Both the position numbers and the translations under genes were made by a program. From Bradyrhizobium huanghuaihaiense (lineage in GTDB: Bacteria > Pseudomonadota > Alphaproteobacteria > Rhizobiales > Xanthobacteraceae), in NCBI RefSeq assembly GCF_007830635.1, contig NZ_VLLA01000005.1, forward strand, positions 310,001-374,000: a stretch of 64,000 nucleotides of DNA, written 5' to 3'. Shown here piece by piece: positions 1-8,894 of this stretch. Under the pieces are notes generated by a model. The model searched no databases. It saw only the letters and a program-made list of their open reading frames with translations, and was not told the origin of the DNA. Positions within the stretch are counted from its first letter, which is position 1, and every line of letters begins with the position of its first letter.

Positions 1-2
1 AG

Positions 3-425
3 CATATTGCGGTCGAATCCCGCCCCTTCGAGGGGCTCGAGGCGGCGCTCGACCATTTTGCAGCGCAGGGCCATCGCCTGGCGGTCTGCACCAACAAGCT
101 GGAATGGCTGTCCAAGCGGCTCCTGGACCAGCTTGGCCTGAGCCGCCGTTTCGCGGCGATCTGCGGCGCCGACACCTTTGGCGTCCAGAAGCCCGATCCG
201 ACCATCTTTAGGGAGACGGTGGCCCGGGCCGGCGGCAATGTGAAATCCAGCATCATGGTCGGCGACGCCGGAACCGATGTCGGGGTCGCCCGGCGGGCCG
301 GGGTTCCCGTAATCGGGGTCAGCTTCGGCTACACGGACGTGCCGATCGCCGAGCTGAAACCGGACCGGCTGATCCATCACATGCGCGACCTGCCGGCGGC
401 CGCCAGCAGCCTGATGACGGCCTAG
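3..425 (+). CDS. gph: Phosphoglycolate phosphatase, HAD family (5' truncated)
   Basis: The reading frame is open from the window edge to the stop at 423-425, so only the C-terminal 140 residues are present. Visible HAD motifs are motif II (CTNK), motif III lysine (QKPDP) and motif IV (GDAGTD) followed by an ARRAGVPVIGVSFGY segment typical of phosphoglycolate phosphatases. The family dephosphorylates 2-phosphoglycolate in the cytosol, salvaging product from DNA repair or photorespiratory-type metabolism. The motif I aspartates and the cap domain lie outside the window, so the exact substrate cannot be confirmed. Other HAD phosphatases remain possible. Confidence 0.85.
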   Translation, partial: HIAVESRPFEGLEAALDHFAAQGHRLAVCTNKLEWLSKRLLDQLGLSRRFAAICGADTFGVQKPDPTIFRETVARAGGNVKSSIMVGDAGTDVGVARRAGVPVIGVSFGYTDVPIAELKPDRLIHHMRDLPAAASSLMTA

Positions 426-580
426 ACCTCGGCAAGTGCCTGAAATTTCAGCAAAAAACTGAAGATACCCGCGTTAACCAACTATTAACTATGCGCGGCG
501 CGCCGGTTGCCTGCCCTCGGCGACGCCCCTAAGGTCCGCCCGGGGATGTGGCGGTTCGTCGCAGTCAAATTGGGTGGTTC

Positions 581-1051
581 ATGCGTCGGGTGATCGCGAT
601 TGCGCTGGCGGGGGCGAGCTTGGGTGGCTGCTCCTCGATGTCCTGGGACATGTTCAAATCGGCGCCCCCGACCGTTCAGGTCCGGCTCGAATCAAATCCC
701 CCCGGCGCTGACGCCACCACCTCGCTCGGTCCGGGCTGCAAAACTCCCTGCTCCGTTTCGGTTCCCGCCCCGGACGCGCCGTTCACGGTCGCCTTCGCGC
801 TGCCCAAATACCAGTCCGCGAGCGTACCGGTGAACGTGACCAAGAATCCCGGGGATTTCACCACGCCCGCCTCGGTCACCACCGACCCGAATCCGGTGTT
901 TGCGGAGCTCCAGCCGGCGGTGCCGCCAAAGCCCGTCCGCAAGCCGCACCGGCCGAAGAAGCCGAAACCGGCCACGACCGCCGCGGCACCGGCTGATGCC
1001 GCGCCTGCCGCGGGCTCGCCGTTCCCCGATCCGAACGCAGGCAAGCGCTGA
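581..1051 (+). CDS. PEGA-domain lipoprotein
   Basis: A 156-residue protein starting with a short basic n-region, a hydrophobic stretch and a lipobox (LGGC), indicating export and lipidation. Residues about 30-80 look like a PEGA repeat (V-x-SNPPGA, then G-x-x-C-x-TP), a small beta-rich surface module. The tail is rich in proline, lysine and alanine and probably extended, perhaps cell-wall or membrane spanning. The in-frame GTG at 548 would add 11 residues before the signal peptide, so the ATG at 581 is preferred. No enzymatic residues are seen; a structural envelope role is inferred. Confidence 0.75.
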   Translation: MRRVIAIALAGASLGGCSSMSWDMFKSAPPTVQVRLESNPPGADATTSLGPGCKTPCSVSVPAPDAPFTVAFALPKYQSASVPVNVTKNPGDFTTPASVTTDPNPVFAELQPAVPPKPVRKPHRPKKPKPATTAAAPADAAPAAGSPFPDPNAGKR

Positions 1052-1159
1052 GTTACGTATACCACCCGATTGTCCTAGCCGCGTCCGATGCTTAGATTGC
1101 TTCCAGAGCACCGCTGAAGCAAAGGTGCGCCCGTCGCCGTAAGTGACAAGGCATTTGGT

Positions 1160-2194
1160 ATGAACGGACCCTCCGTGAGCCCCCGCGCAGCGCTGTCGAG
1201 CGCGATGACCGATCCGTTCGGACGGACCATCACCTACTTGCGCGTTTCCGTCACCGACCGCTGCGACCTGCGCTGCTTCTACTGCATGTCGGAAGACATG
1301 ACGTTCCTGCCCAAGGCGGACCTGCTGACGCTGGAGGAACTCGACCGGCTCTGCTCGGCCTTCATCGCCAAGGGCGTCAAGAAGCTGCGTCTCACCGGCG
1401 GCGAGCCGCTGGTCCGCCGCAACGTGATGACGCTGGTGCGCTCGCTGTCGCGGCATCTGACGAGCGGCGCCCTGAACGAGCTGACGCTGACCACCAACGG
1501 CACGCAGCTCGCAAAGCATGCGAAGGAACTCGCCGATTGCGGCGTCCGCCGCATCAACGTCTCGCTCGACACGCTCGATCCCAAGAAGTTTCGCGAGATC
1601 ACCCGCTGGGGCGAGATCGACAAGGTGCTGGAAGGCATCGAGGCCGCGCGGGCCGCTGGCCTCGCCGTGAAGATCAACGCGGTGGCACTGAAGAACCTCA
1701 ACGAGGACGAGCTGCCCTCGCTGATGCGCTGGGCCCACGGCAAGGGCATGGGCCTGACCTTGATCGAGGTGATGCCGATGGGCGAGATCGGCGCGGGCCG
1801 TATCGACCAGTATCTACCGCTGTCGCTGGTGCGCGCGCGCCTCGCCCAGCAGTTCACCATGACGGATCTCGCTGAATCCACCGGCGGGCCGGCGCGCTAT
1901 GTCAGCGTCGCCGAGACCGGCGGCAAGCTCGGCTTCATCACGCCGATGACCCATAATTTCTGCGAATCCTGCAACCGCGTGCGCATCACCTGCACGGGAA
2001 CGCTGCACACCTGCCTCGGCCACGAGGACGCCTCGGACTTGCGCAAGCCGCTGCGCGCATCTGATGACGATGAGCTGCTGGCCGCTGCGATCGACCGCGC
2101 CATCGGGCTCAAGCCCAAGGGCCACGATTTCATCATCGACCGCCGCCACGACCGCCCGAGCGTCTCCAGGCACATGAGCGTCACGGGCGGCTGA
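1160..2194 (+). CDS. moaA: GTP 3',8-cyclase MoaA
   Basis: A radical SAM enzyme of 344 residues that, with MoaC, converts GTP to cyclic pyranopterin monophosphate in molybdenum cofactor synthesis. The N-terminal cluster ligands are C35, C39 and C42 (CDLRCFYC), followed by the GGEPL SAM-binding motif near residue 80. The second Fe-S cluster ligands are C268, C271 and C285. The protein ends in the double glycine typical of MoaA. The ATG at 1160 gives the length I expect for rhizobial MoaA; an internal ATG at 1205 also precedes the core domain and cannot be excluded. It is not in an operon with other mo genes here. Confidence 0.95.
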   Translation: MNGPSVSPRAALSSAMTDPFGRTITYLRVSVTDRCDLRCFYCMSEDMTFLPKADLLTLEELDRLCSAFIAKGVKKLRLTGGEPLVRRNVMTLVRSLSRHLTSGALNELTLTTNGTQLAKHAKELADCGVRRINVSLDTLDPKKFREITRWGEIDKVLEGIEAARAAGLAVKINAVALKNLNEDELPSLMRWAHGKGMGLTLIEVMPMGEIGAGRIDQYLPLSLVRARLAQQFTMTDLAESTGGPARYVSVAETGGKLGFITPMTHNFCESCNRVRITCTGTLHTCLGHEDASDLRKPLRASDDDELLAAAIDRAIGLKPKGHDFIIDRRHDRPSVSRHMSVTGG

Positions 2195-2240
2195 AGCATG
2201 ATCCGGCCCCGGACGGCCGCGTTAGTGCATTACGCGTGCC

Positions 2241-4505
2241 TCACAAGGCGTAACGCCGGTAGAGCACGACGATGACAGCGAGCACCGTCCCGGCATAAAT
2301 GACCTGCGCTGCGTGATCCAGGACAACAGCGGCGCGCTTTCGGCCGGCGGCCCGAAGTTTTTCATGTTTGTAGCCAGCCAATATCGTCATCAGGCATAGT
2401 ACGAAGAAAATGTAGAACATCTCTTCGACCACCACCGTGTACCCGACATCGCCGATCTGGCTGCTCACCGCGACGAGCAGCACCGCGCTCGCCAGGATCG
2501 AGGTCACTGGGATCGTCACGCGTTCACGAAACATGGTTTCGGGAAAGAACAGCGTCGCGAATACGACGAGCACGAGCAGGAACATCGGCAGCAGGTTCTT
2601 CAGCATGTAGATGGAGGAGCTGCGGCGCAGCACGATGGTCGCATCGAATCCTGCGAATTCCGTCATTGCCTCGGCATCAAACAAAGACGCCTTGCCGAGC
2701 GTCGATCCGCTGGACATGGATTCGACGAAATAGTTCAGCCCGAGAAATCGCCAGAGCGGAAGTCCGGAATAGGCCCCGTCCTCGGCCCGCGAGCTTCCGT
2801 CGTCGGCAAGGCGCAAGCCGAACCGATCGATGACATAGGTGATGAGTTCCCGCCGCTGTTCCGTGTTCTGGAAATGCAGACGTAGTTCCTGCGTGTCGAA
2901 CGGATAATCATGGAGATCGAAACGGGCCTTGAAATCGCCGTTGATGCGATAGAGCCGATAGCTCAGACCGTCTTCCCGTCCAGCCTGAATCGGCCGAGCT
3001 GCATCGAACGCCCCGCGATCCAGCAAGGCCGGGAATTCGACGTGCGTCTGCGCCTCATCGTCACCAGCGAACCGCATCCAGAGATAGAAGTCGACGTTGA
3101 ACGAATTTTGCTTCACGTCGATCCGACTGACGCGAATAATGTCGATGCCGGTATAAACGACGCGTTGAATCCAATAGCGCCGACCCTCGAACGCGACGAC
3201 ATGGCTCTTCTCCCGTTCGGCATCGAGATCGATCCCATCCGGCTGATCGATGCGCACGAGTTGCAGCGGCGCCGTGACGAACCGACCGTAACGGAAGAAA
3301 CCCATTCGGATCGGGCGCGGAATGTCGCGGTTCGCGTTGAAATAGAGCCGCCCCGTCAGCCCGACGACCGCCGATTTCGGACTGTCGATCGCGGCCAGTG
3401 CGAGGCGCACCCGGTCGCGATCCGCAATCTTGCTGTCGGATGGTTTCTGAATCCCCTGCCCCATAAACCGGCGATGTAGGGCGGCTCGTCTCAGCGCGTC
3501 GATCATCAGGCGCGCGGCGTCATACGAGCCACCGCCAACCCAGCTTGGGGAGGTTCCCGCTCTCGCTTTGTAGTCTGCGGCGAAAGCCTGCGCCGCCACG
3601 CCGGCGCTGTCGAAAATCAGCGACGATGCCGCATACAGATTCTCACTGAAGAAACCCGGACGCGTTCGTTCCTCGGGCTCGTTGACGAAATTTCTCAAAT
3701 AGCTTTCGCGGCCCGCGCCCTGGGTTGTGATGATCGTCCCCTTGATGCCGCGGCGACGCAGCGCCTTGACGATGTCTGCGATATAGTCGGCTGCCGCGCC
3801 GACGACGATGACACCGGGACCGGGCTCCTGCGCGGCAGCGTCCAGCGCCTCATCCATCGATCGGATCTGACCGGCTGCGACGTCCAGTCCGAACACACGC
3901 AACTGCTCCGCCGGATAGGCCGCCGCAAATCCACGCTCAAAACTCTTGCCGTAGGAATCGCGCGTGTGAACAAGACGGACTCTCGGCTCCTTCATCACGG
4001 CGCGCAGATGTTCCGCGATCGAGCGCGCCTGTGCGGAGACCGGCGACAGCGCACGAAAATAGTAATCACTGGTGGATGTCAGATCGTCGGCAGCCGCGCT
4101 TCCCGTGAGCGCCGGAATCCGCGCATCCTTATATGCCGGCGCTGCCGCGAGCGATGCGGAGCTGAGATAATGGCCGAGCACAGCGACGCATGGGCTGTCG
4201 GCGATCGCCTGCGCATTCGCGCGCGCCACGGCTGGATCGCTTGCGTCGTCGAACAGAACCAGTTCAATCGGCCGTCCGTTGACGCCACCCTTGGCGTTCA
4301 CGTCGTCGATTGCAAGCTGCATCGCGATCAGGCTTTCCGTCCCAGCCGGGGCGGACGGGCCAGAGAGCGAATTGGCGAACGCGATGCGAATGGGCTCCGG
4401 GCGGGTCCAGAGGATGGCGGCCCAGGCGACGCCGAGCACCAGGGCGATACCCGCAACAACGGCAAGCCACATGATAAGCCGCGGCTTCATCGTCGATCCT
4501 CGCAT
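2241..4505 (-). CDS. Periplasmic binding protein fused to pentameric ligand-gated ion channel
   Basis: A 754-residue membrane protein. Residues about 11-33 form an N-terminal membrane or signal segment. Residues about 37-420 read as a type 1 periplasmic binding protein of the Leu/Ile/Val receptor class (IAFANSLSGP, AIDDVNAKGGVNG, then DDASDP). Residues about 430-630 look like a pLGIC extracellular domain, with the Pro-loop motif YPFDTQ near 534-539. Both loop cysteines are absent, as in prokaryotic channels. Four hydrophobic helices follow: M1 about 632-654, beginning next to the conserved NLLP; M2 about 661-683, Ser/Thr/Val rich; M3 about 690-712; M4 about 730-749 at the extreme C-terminus. 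This is the pLGIC layout with a short M3-M4 loop. Inferred role: ion channel gated by a small periplasmic ligand sensed through the binding domain. It is monocistronic and convergent with moaA. Confidence 0.85.
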   Translation of the reverse strand: MRGSTMKPRLIMWLAVVAGIALVLGVAWAAILWTRPEPIRIAFANSLSGPSAPAGTESLIAMQLAIDDVNAKGGVNGRPIELVLFDDASDPAVARANAQAIADSPCVAVLGHYLSSASLAAAPAYKDARIPALTGSAAADDLTSTSDYYFRALSPVSAQARSIAEHLRAVMKEPRVRLVHTRDSYGKSFERGFAAAYPAEQLRVFGLDVAAGQIRSMDEALDAAAQEPGPGVIVVGAAADYIADIVKALRRRGIKGTIITTQGAGRESYLRNFVNEPEERTRPGFFSENLYAASSLIFDSAGVAAQAFAADYKARAGTSPSWVGGGSYDAARLMIDALRRAALHRRFMGQGIQKPSDSKIADRDRVRLALAAIDSPKSAVVGLTGRLYFNANRDIPRPIRMGFFRYGRFVTAPLQLVRIDQPDGIDLDAEREKSHVVAFEGRRYWIQRVVYTGIDIIRVSRIDVKQNSFNVDFYLWMRFAGDDEAQTHVEFPALLDRGAFDAARPIQAGREDGLSYRLYRINGDFKARFDLHDYPFDTQELRLHFQNTEQRRELITYVIDRFGLRLADDGSSRAEDGAYSGLPLWRFLGLNYFVESMSSGSTLGKASLFDAEAMTEFAGFDATIVLRRSSSIYMLKNLLPMFLLVLVVFATLFFPETMFRERVTIPVTSILASAVLLVAVSSQIGDVGYTVVVEEMFYIFFVLCLMTILAGYKHEKLRAAGRKRAAVVLDHAAQVIYAGTVLAVIVVLYRRYAL

Positions 4506-4637
4506 CGGTCGGCATAAGCCGAGATTCTCCAGATCGAGGCCTCACTCAGGTGGAGATTGCCGCCGCTGAGAGCGTTTTTCAAGCCTGCCCGATCGCCCCC
4601 GGCAGATCTACGACCGCTCAAACAATAGCCTAAAGCC

Positions 4638-6179
4638 TTACTCCCGAATCCCCGGCGCGTAGCCAAATCCTACCGCCGGCTCGGCTGCGGTCTCGACCCA
4701 GACGCTCTTGACCTGCGTGTACTCGAAGAGCGTCTCGACACCGCTCGAACGGCCGTAGCCGCTCATGCCGAAGCCGCCGAAGGGCGATGCGACGCTGATC
4801 GTCTTGTAGGAGTTGATCCAGAACGTCCCGGCCCTGACTTGCGCGGCGACCCGGTGTGCACGCGCGACATCGCTCGTCCAGACCGCGCCGGCGAGACCGA
4901 ATTCACTGTCGTTGGCGAGCGCGATCGCCTCCCCCTCGGAATCGAACGGGATCGCGGCGGCGACAGGTCCAAAAATCTCGTCGCGCGCAACCGCCATGCT
5001 GTTGCTGACGTCGCGCAGCACGGTCGGCGCGACGAAGAAGCCGCCCTTCCCCATGCTGCCATCGCTGCCGGTCGCGAGCGTTGCGCCCTCCGCGAGGCCC
5101 TGCTTCACCATGGTGAGCACGCGGACGTATTGCCGGGCATTGTTGATCGGCCCGACCTCGGTGTCCGCCGCGCCGGGCGCGCCGACCTTCAGCTTCGCAG
5201 CCCCATCGGCGACCATTTTGACGAAGCGGTCGTAGACGGAGCGTTCGACCAGCAGCCGCGAGCCGGCGACGCAGCTCTGCCCGGCGCCGGCGAAGATGGC
5301 CGACTGCGCGCCGATCGCCGCGCGTGCGAGGTCGGCGTCGGCAAACACGATGTTGGCGGACTTGCCACCGAGCTCGAGCACGCAGGGCAGCAGCCGCTTG
5401 GCGGCGGCTTCCGCGATCAGCCGGCCCGTCGGCACTGACCCTACGAACACCACCTTCTTCACCGCCGGCTGGCCGAGCGCGGCCTGCCCCGTCGTGTGGC
5501 CGTAGCCTGCGAGCACGTTGACGAGCCCGGCCGGCAATCCCGCTTGTTCTGCGAGAAGCGCCACCGCCATCGAGGTCAGCGGCGTCAGCTCGGAAGGCTT
5601 GAGCAGCACGCCGTTGCCCATGGCGATGGCGGGAGCGACCTGCCAGCCGCAGGTGAAGATCGGCGCGTTCCAGGGCGTGATCTGCAGCACGACGCCGACG
5701 GCTTCGCGCCGCGTGTAGTTGAGATGGCTCGAGGGCACCGGGATCACGTCGCCATGGAATTTGTCGGCCCAGCCGGCATAGTATTCGAACATCTCGGCGA
5801 CCTTGGCGACCTCGACACGCGTGTCGCGGATCGGCTTGCCCGCCGACAGCGACTCAAGGCGCGCCAGCTCCTCGGCCTTGCCCTGAATGGCCCGCGCGAT
5901 CGCCTGCACGACGCGCCCGCGCGCAGCGCCGGTGAGCCGCGACCAGCCGGCTTGCGCCGCGCTGGTCGCCGCTGCCGCCTCGGCAACAACCGCCTCGCCG
6001 GCATCACGATAGGCATAGAGCGGCGCGCCGGTTGCGGGATCGTCGATCGTGATGAGCTCGCCCGCTCCGAGAGCGATACGGCCCGCCACGTGAGAACCGA
6101 TCGCCGCGCAGTCGGGCCAGAAGGGAGCGAGCGCATCGCGCAGCCGCGTTTCGATGAAGGAAGTCATGGTGTCGCTCAC
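4638..6179 (-). CDS. NAD(P)-dependent aldehyde dehydrogenase
   Basis: A 513-residue ALDH-superfamily enzyme oxidising an aldehyde to its acid in the cytosol. The catalytic nucleophile is C303 (GQSCVAGSR) and the general base is E269 (LELGGKSANIVF). The coenzyme site PWN lies near 169-171. Length and motifs fit the betaine-aldehyde, 4-aminobutyraldehyde or vanillin-type branches, which cannot be separated by eye. Its start overlaps the stop of the upstream hydroxyacid dehydrogenase gene (6176-7048) by 4 bases, so the two are translationally coupled. Together with the divergent LysR gene they look like a small inducible alcohol/aldehyde degradation operon. Confidence 0.9.
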   Translation of the reverse strand: MSDTMTSFIETRLRDALAPFWPDCAAIGSHVAGRIALGAGELITIDDPATGAPLYAYRDAGEAVVAEAAAATSAAQAGWSRLTGAARGRVVQAIARAIQGKAEELARLESLSAGKPIRDTRVEVAKVAEMFEYYAGWADKFHGDVIPVPSSHLNYTRREAVGVVLQITPWNAPIFTCGWQVAPAIAMGNGVLLKPSELTPLTSMAVALLAEQAGLPAGLVNVLAGYGHTTGQAALGQPAVKKVVFVGSVPTGRLIAEAAAKRLLPCVLELGGKSANIVFADADLARAAIGAQSAIFAGAGQSCVAGSRLLVERSVYDRFVKMVADGAAKLKVGAPGAADTEVGPINNARQYVRVLTMVKQGLAEGATLATGSDGSMGKGGFFVAPTVLRDVSNSMAVARDEIFGPVAAAIPFDSEGEAIALANDSEFGLAGAVWTSDVARAHRVAAQVRAGTFWINSYKTISVASPFGGFGMSGYGRSSGVETLFEYTQVKSVWVETAAEPAVGFGYAPGIRE

Positions 6180-7048
6180 ATCCTGCCGAGCTGGGTCTCG
6201 ACGATCCTGTTGAAGTCCTCGCCGTCGCCGATCGAGGCGGCGCTTTCCGCCCAGATCCGTGCGGCTTCCCCGGCGATCGGCAGGTCGAGCGCGAGCTCGC
6301 CGATGAGCTGGTTCGCGAGGCGCACGTCCTTGCGCATCAGCCTCATGGTGAAACCGGAATCGAAGGCGCCGTTCAGCACCCAGGTCGGCAGATTGACCTG
6401 CGTGACGCCGGACCGGCCGGAGCCGGCATTGAGGCCTTCGAGCAGCCGCGCCGGATCGACCTCGGCTGCGCGCGCGATCCGCATCGCTTCAGCAGCGATC
6501 AGCAGATGCGCCGCGCACAGCAGGTTGTTGATGAGCTTGCAGACATGCCCGGCGCCGACCGATCCGACATGAACACGCTTCGCGCTCATGTCGGCAAGAA
6601 CAGGCTCGACCGCGGCCACATCGGCCTCCGCACCGCCGATCACCATGGTCATGGTGCCGGTGATGGCGCCCTTCGGGCCGCCACTGACCGGCGCGTCGAT
6701 CATGGACATGCCATGCGCGGCGAGCGCCGCGGCAAGGCGGCGGGTCGTCGCGGGATGGGATGTCGAGGTGTCGACGACGCGTAAGCCCGGCCGTGCATGG
6801 GCGATGATTCCGCCCTCGCCGGCGACGACGGCATCGACGATCTCGGCGGTCGGCAGCGAGAGGACCAGCAGATCGGCACGGGCGCAAAGCGGCCCGACGC
6901 GCTCGAACACCGCGACACCTTCCGATGCGAGCGCGCTGCGCGCCTTTTCCGAGGCGTCGGTCCCGAGCACCTCATGCCCGGCCCGCATCAGCGAGAGCGC
7001 CATGCCGCGCCCCATATTCCCGAGCCCAACGACGCCGACGACCGCCAT
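6176..7048 (-). CDS. Beta-hydroxyacid dehydrogenase (3-hydroxyisobutyrate dehydrogenase-like)
   Basis: A 290-residue NAD(P)-dependent dehydrogenase. It has the Rossmann motif GLGNMG at residues 8-13, the substrate-site motif DAPVSGG near 120, and the catalytic lysine in GHVCKLINN near 170. The family oxidises short beta-hydroxyacids or reduces tartronate or succinate semialdehyde. A longer frame exists upstream, but the ATG at 7048 is preceded by an AGGGACAGG ribosome-binding site and begins exactly at the Rossmann strand, so that start is chosen. It is first in a two-gene operon with the aldehyde dehydrogenase and divergent from a LysR gene at 7156. Confidence 0.9.
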   Translation of the reverse strand: MAVVGVVGLGNMGRGMALSLMRAGHEVLGTDASEKARSALASEGVAVFERVGPLCARADLLVLSLPTAEIVDAVVAGEGGIIAHARPGLRVVDTSTSHPATTRRLAAALAAHGMSMIDAPVSGGPKGAITGTMTMVIGGAEADVAAVEPVLADMSAKRVHVGSVGAGHVCKLINNLLCAAHLLIAAEAMRIARAAEVDPARLLEGLNAGSGRSGVTQVNLPTWVLNGAFDSGFTMRLMRKDVRLANQLIGELALDLPIAGEAARIWAESAASIGDGEDFNRIVETQLGRM

Positions 7049-7120
7049 GTCCTGTCCCTCACCCTGCGAGTGCCGTGAAAACCATACGGATCCGGCCCGG
7101 GTTCGGGCATCAGCAGGACG

Positions 7121-7147
7121 ATTGCCTAATGTTGCCTCATGGGCAAC
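7121..7147. promoter_or_regulatory. Putative LysR operator
   Basis: Three TTGCC half-sites sit at regular 10-base spacing: direct copies at 7122 and 7132, and an inverted GGCAA at 7142. The central pair is a GTTGCC-N5-GGCAAC palindrome. It ends 8 bases before the LysR start codon and lies in the divergent intergenic region, as expected for a LysR autoregulatory and activation site controlling the dehydrogenase operon. Confidence 0.6.
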
Positions 7148-7155
7148 ACTTGGGC

Positions 7156-8079
7156 ATGAGCAATGCACTCGATGAGAACCGCCTTCGCTATCTGTTCGAG
7201 GCCGCGCGCTACGGCGCCGTGCGCGCCGCGGCCGACGCGCTCGGCGTGAACCCGTCCGTGGTGAGCCGGCAGATCGCCCTGCTGGAGCGGGAGCTCGACG
7301 CCGCCCTGCTCGATCGCCATAGTCGCGGCGTGCGGCCGACCGAGGCCGGCGAGCTCCTGATTGCGCATTATCGCCGCCATACGGTGGACCGCGACGACAC
7401 CCTGGCCCGCTTGCGGGAACTCCAGGGGCTGCACCGCGGTCACATCGACCTCGTGCTGGGCGAGGGCTTTGTCGCCGATCTCATGGGCGGCGCGCTCGGC
7501 GAGTTCTGGCGGAAGCATCCGCGGCTGACCATCTCGCTGGAATTGGCGGGCACGAGCGAGGTCATTCGCGCCATTGCCGACGACCGCTGCCATATCGGGC
7601 TGGTCTACCATCCGCCCCAGGATCCGCGAATCCGCTCCTGCGCCGCCATCCGGCAGCCGATCTGCCTGATCGCGCGCCCCGACCATCCGCTTGCGAAGCT
7701 CCGCCGCCCGATCAAGCTCCGGGAGATTGCCAGCCACACGCTTGGGATCATGCATGCGGGTTACGGCACGCGTCAGTTGCTCGCGATGGCCGAAACGTCC
7801 GAGAAGATCGGTCTGTCGCCGAAGCTGACGACGACCTCGATCAGCATCTTGAGAGATTTCGTCCGGTCCGACCTTGGCGTGACCCTGCTACCGGCGTTTT
7901 CAGTGGCAGCGGACCTCGAGGACGGATCGCTGGTCGCCCTCACCGTCGACAATGCGCTGCTCGCCTCGGCAGAAGCCCACATCATCACCCGGTTGGGCCG
8001 CGAGCTGCCGAACGCGGCCAGCCAGCTGCTCAGATTCCTGATCGGCCGGATGAAGGCCTTCCAGGCCGGCCGCCGCTAA
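7156..8079 (+). CDS. LysR-family transcriptional regulator
   Basis: A 307-residue regulator. An N-terminal winged helix-turn-helix spans residues about 5-65, with AARYGAVRAAADALGVNPS followed by VVSRQIALLERELDAALL. A periplasmic-binding-like effector domain follows from about 90. The frame is open further upstream, but that overlaps the operator and the divergent operon; the ATG at 7156 begins the family-typical N-terminus. It is divergent from the hydroxyacid/aldehyde dehydrogenase operon and most likely activates it in response to a substrate-derived ligand. Confidence 0.9.
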   Translation: MSNALDENRLRYLFEAARYGAVRAAADALGVNPSVVSRQIALLERELDAALLDRHSRGVRPTEAGELLIAHYRRHTVDRDDTLARLRELQGLHRGHIDLVLGEGFVADLMGGALGEFWRKHPRLTISLELAGTSEVIRAIADDRCHIGLVYHPPQDPRIRSCAAIRQPICLIARPDHPLAKLRRPIKLREIASHTLGIMHAGYGTRQLLAMAETSEKIGLSPKLTTTSISILRDFVRSDLGVTLLPAFSVAADLEDGSLVALTVDNALLASAEAHIITRLGRELPNAASQLLRFLIGRMKAFQAGRR

Positions 8080-8354
8080 CCTAAGCTTTTGACCACGCGT
8101 CAATTTGTCCATTTTCCGATTGACGGCAGGTGAAGCCGCTGGTTTGGTGCGACCGCCTTTGCTTGCCCGGCAGCAATAAGCCGGCCCGCCCGTTGGCGGT
8201 CGCGGTCAAGACGGCAAGGCACGAGGGGAGGACTGACGCCGCAACGCATTTCGGAAAACGAAGCCGTGCGGTCGCGTGCTTTTTCGCATGCGGACCGAGC
8301 GATGCGTGCTGATGCTGCTCCCGTGAAGTTAGACCGCGACGGAGAAAAAATAAG

Positions 8355-8894
8355 ATGCGTCCATTGCTGGCGGTGAGCAACGCCATCGACCTTCTCAACG
8401 AGAAGATCGGCTACGTCTGTAATCTCCTGGTGCTTTTATCCTGCCTGGTCAGCGCGGCCAACGCCATGATCCGCTACGCCTTCAGCTACTCCTCCAACGG
8501 CTGGCTGGAGATGCAATGGTACATGTTCGCGATCCTGGTGATGTTCGGCGCGTCCTACACCTTCAAGCGCAACGAGCACGTCCGGGTCGAAATCTTCTAT
8601 CTGCTGCTGTCCGAGCGCGGCCAGCTCCTGCTCGACCTGATCGGCACGCTGTTCTTCCTGATTCCCGCCTGCCTCCTGCTCGCCTATCTGTCCTGGCCGT
8701 TCTTCATGCAGGCCTATGACGTCGGCGAGATGTCCGGCAATGCCGGCGGCCTGATCCGCTGGCCGATCAAGTTCGTGATTCCCGCCGGCTTCGTCCTGCT
8801 GGCGCTCCAGGGTGTTTCCGAAGTCATCAAGCGTATCGCGGCTCTCCAGGGCTATGTGACGATCGACGCCAAGTACGAGAGGCCGACCCAATGA
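8355..8894 (+). CDS. dctQ: TRAP transporter small permease (DctQ type)
   Basis: A 179-residue membrane protein with four predicted helices (about 20-40, 55-75, 95-115, 135-158) and the DctQ-like WLEMQWYMFAILVMFGASYT segment followed by HVRVEIFY. It forms the small membrane subunit of a sodium-dependent TRAP transporter for organic acids. The ATG is preceded by GGAGAAAAAATAAG. It overlaps dctM by 4 bases (ATGA), showing translational coupling. It resembles the mannitol/chloroaromatic (FcbT-like) subfamily. No binding-protein gene is adjacent; a DctP of the same subfamily lies at 27673-28761 on the other strand. Confidence 0.9.
   Translation: MRPLLAVSNAIDLLNEKIGYVCNLLVLLSCLVSAANAMIRYAFSYSSNGWLEMQWYMFAILVMFGASYTFKRNEHVRVEIFYLLLSERGQLLLDLIGTLFFLIPACLLLAYLSWPFFMQAYDVGEMSGNAGGLIRWPIKFVIPAGFVLLALQGVSEVIKRIAALQGYVTIDAKYERPTQ

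Noticed and set aside
441..452. CTGAAATTTCAG palindrome with A-run after the gph gene
   Set aside because: The stem is short and AT-rich and the following run is A rather than T on the plus strand, so it is not a convincing terminator for gph.
692..1738. 348-residue minus-strand frame over the PEGA gene and moaA
   Set aside because: Shadow of two supported genes, with no family motifs and very skewed composition.
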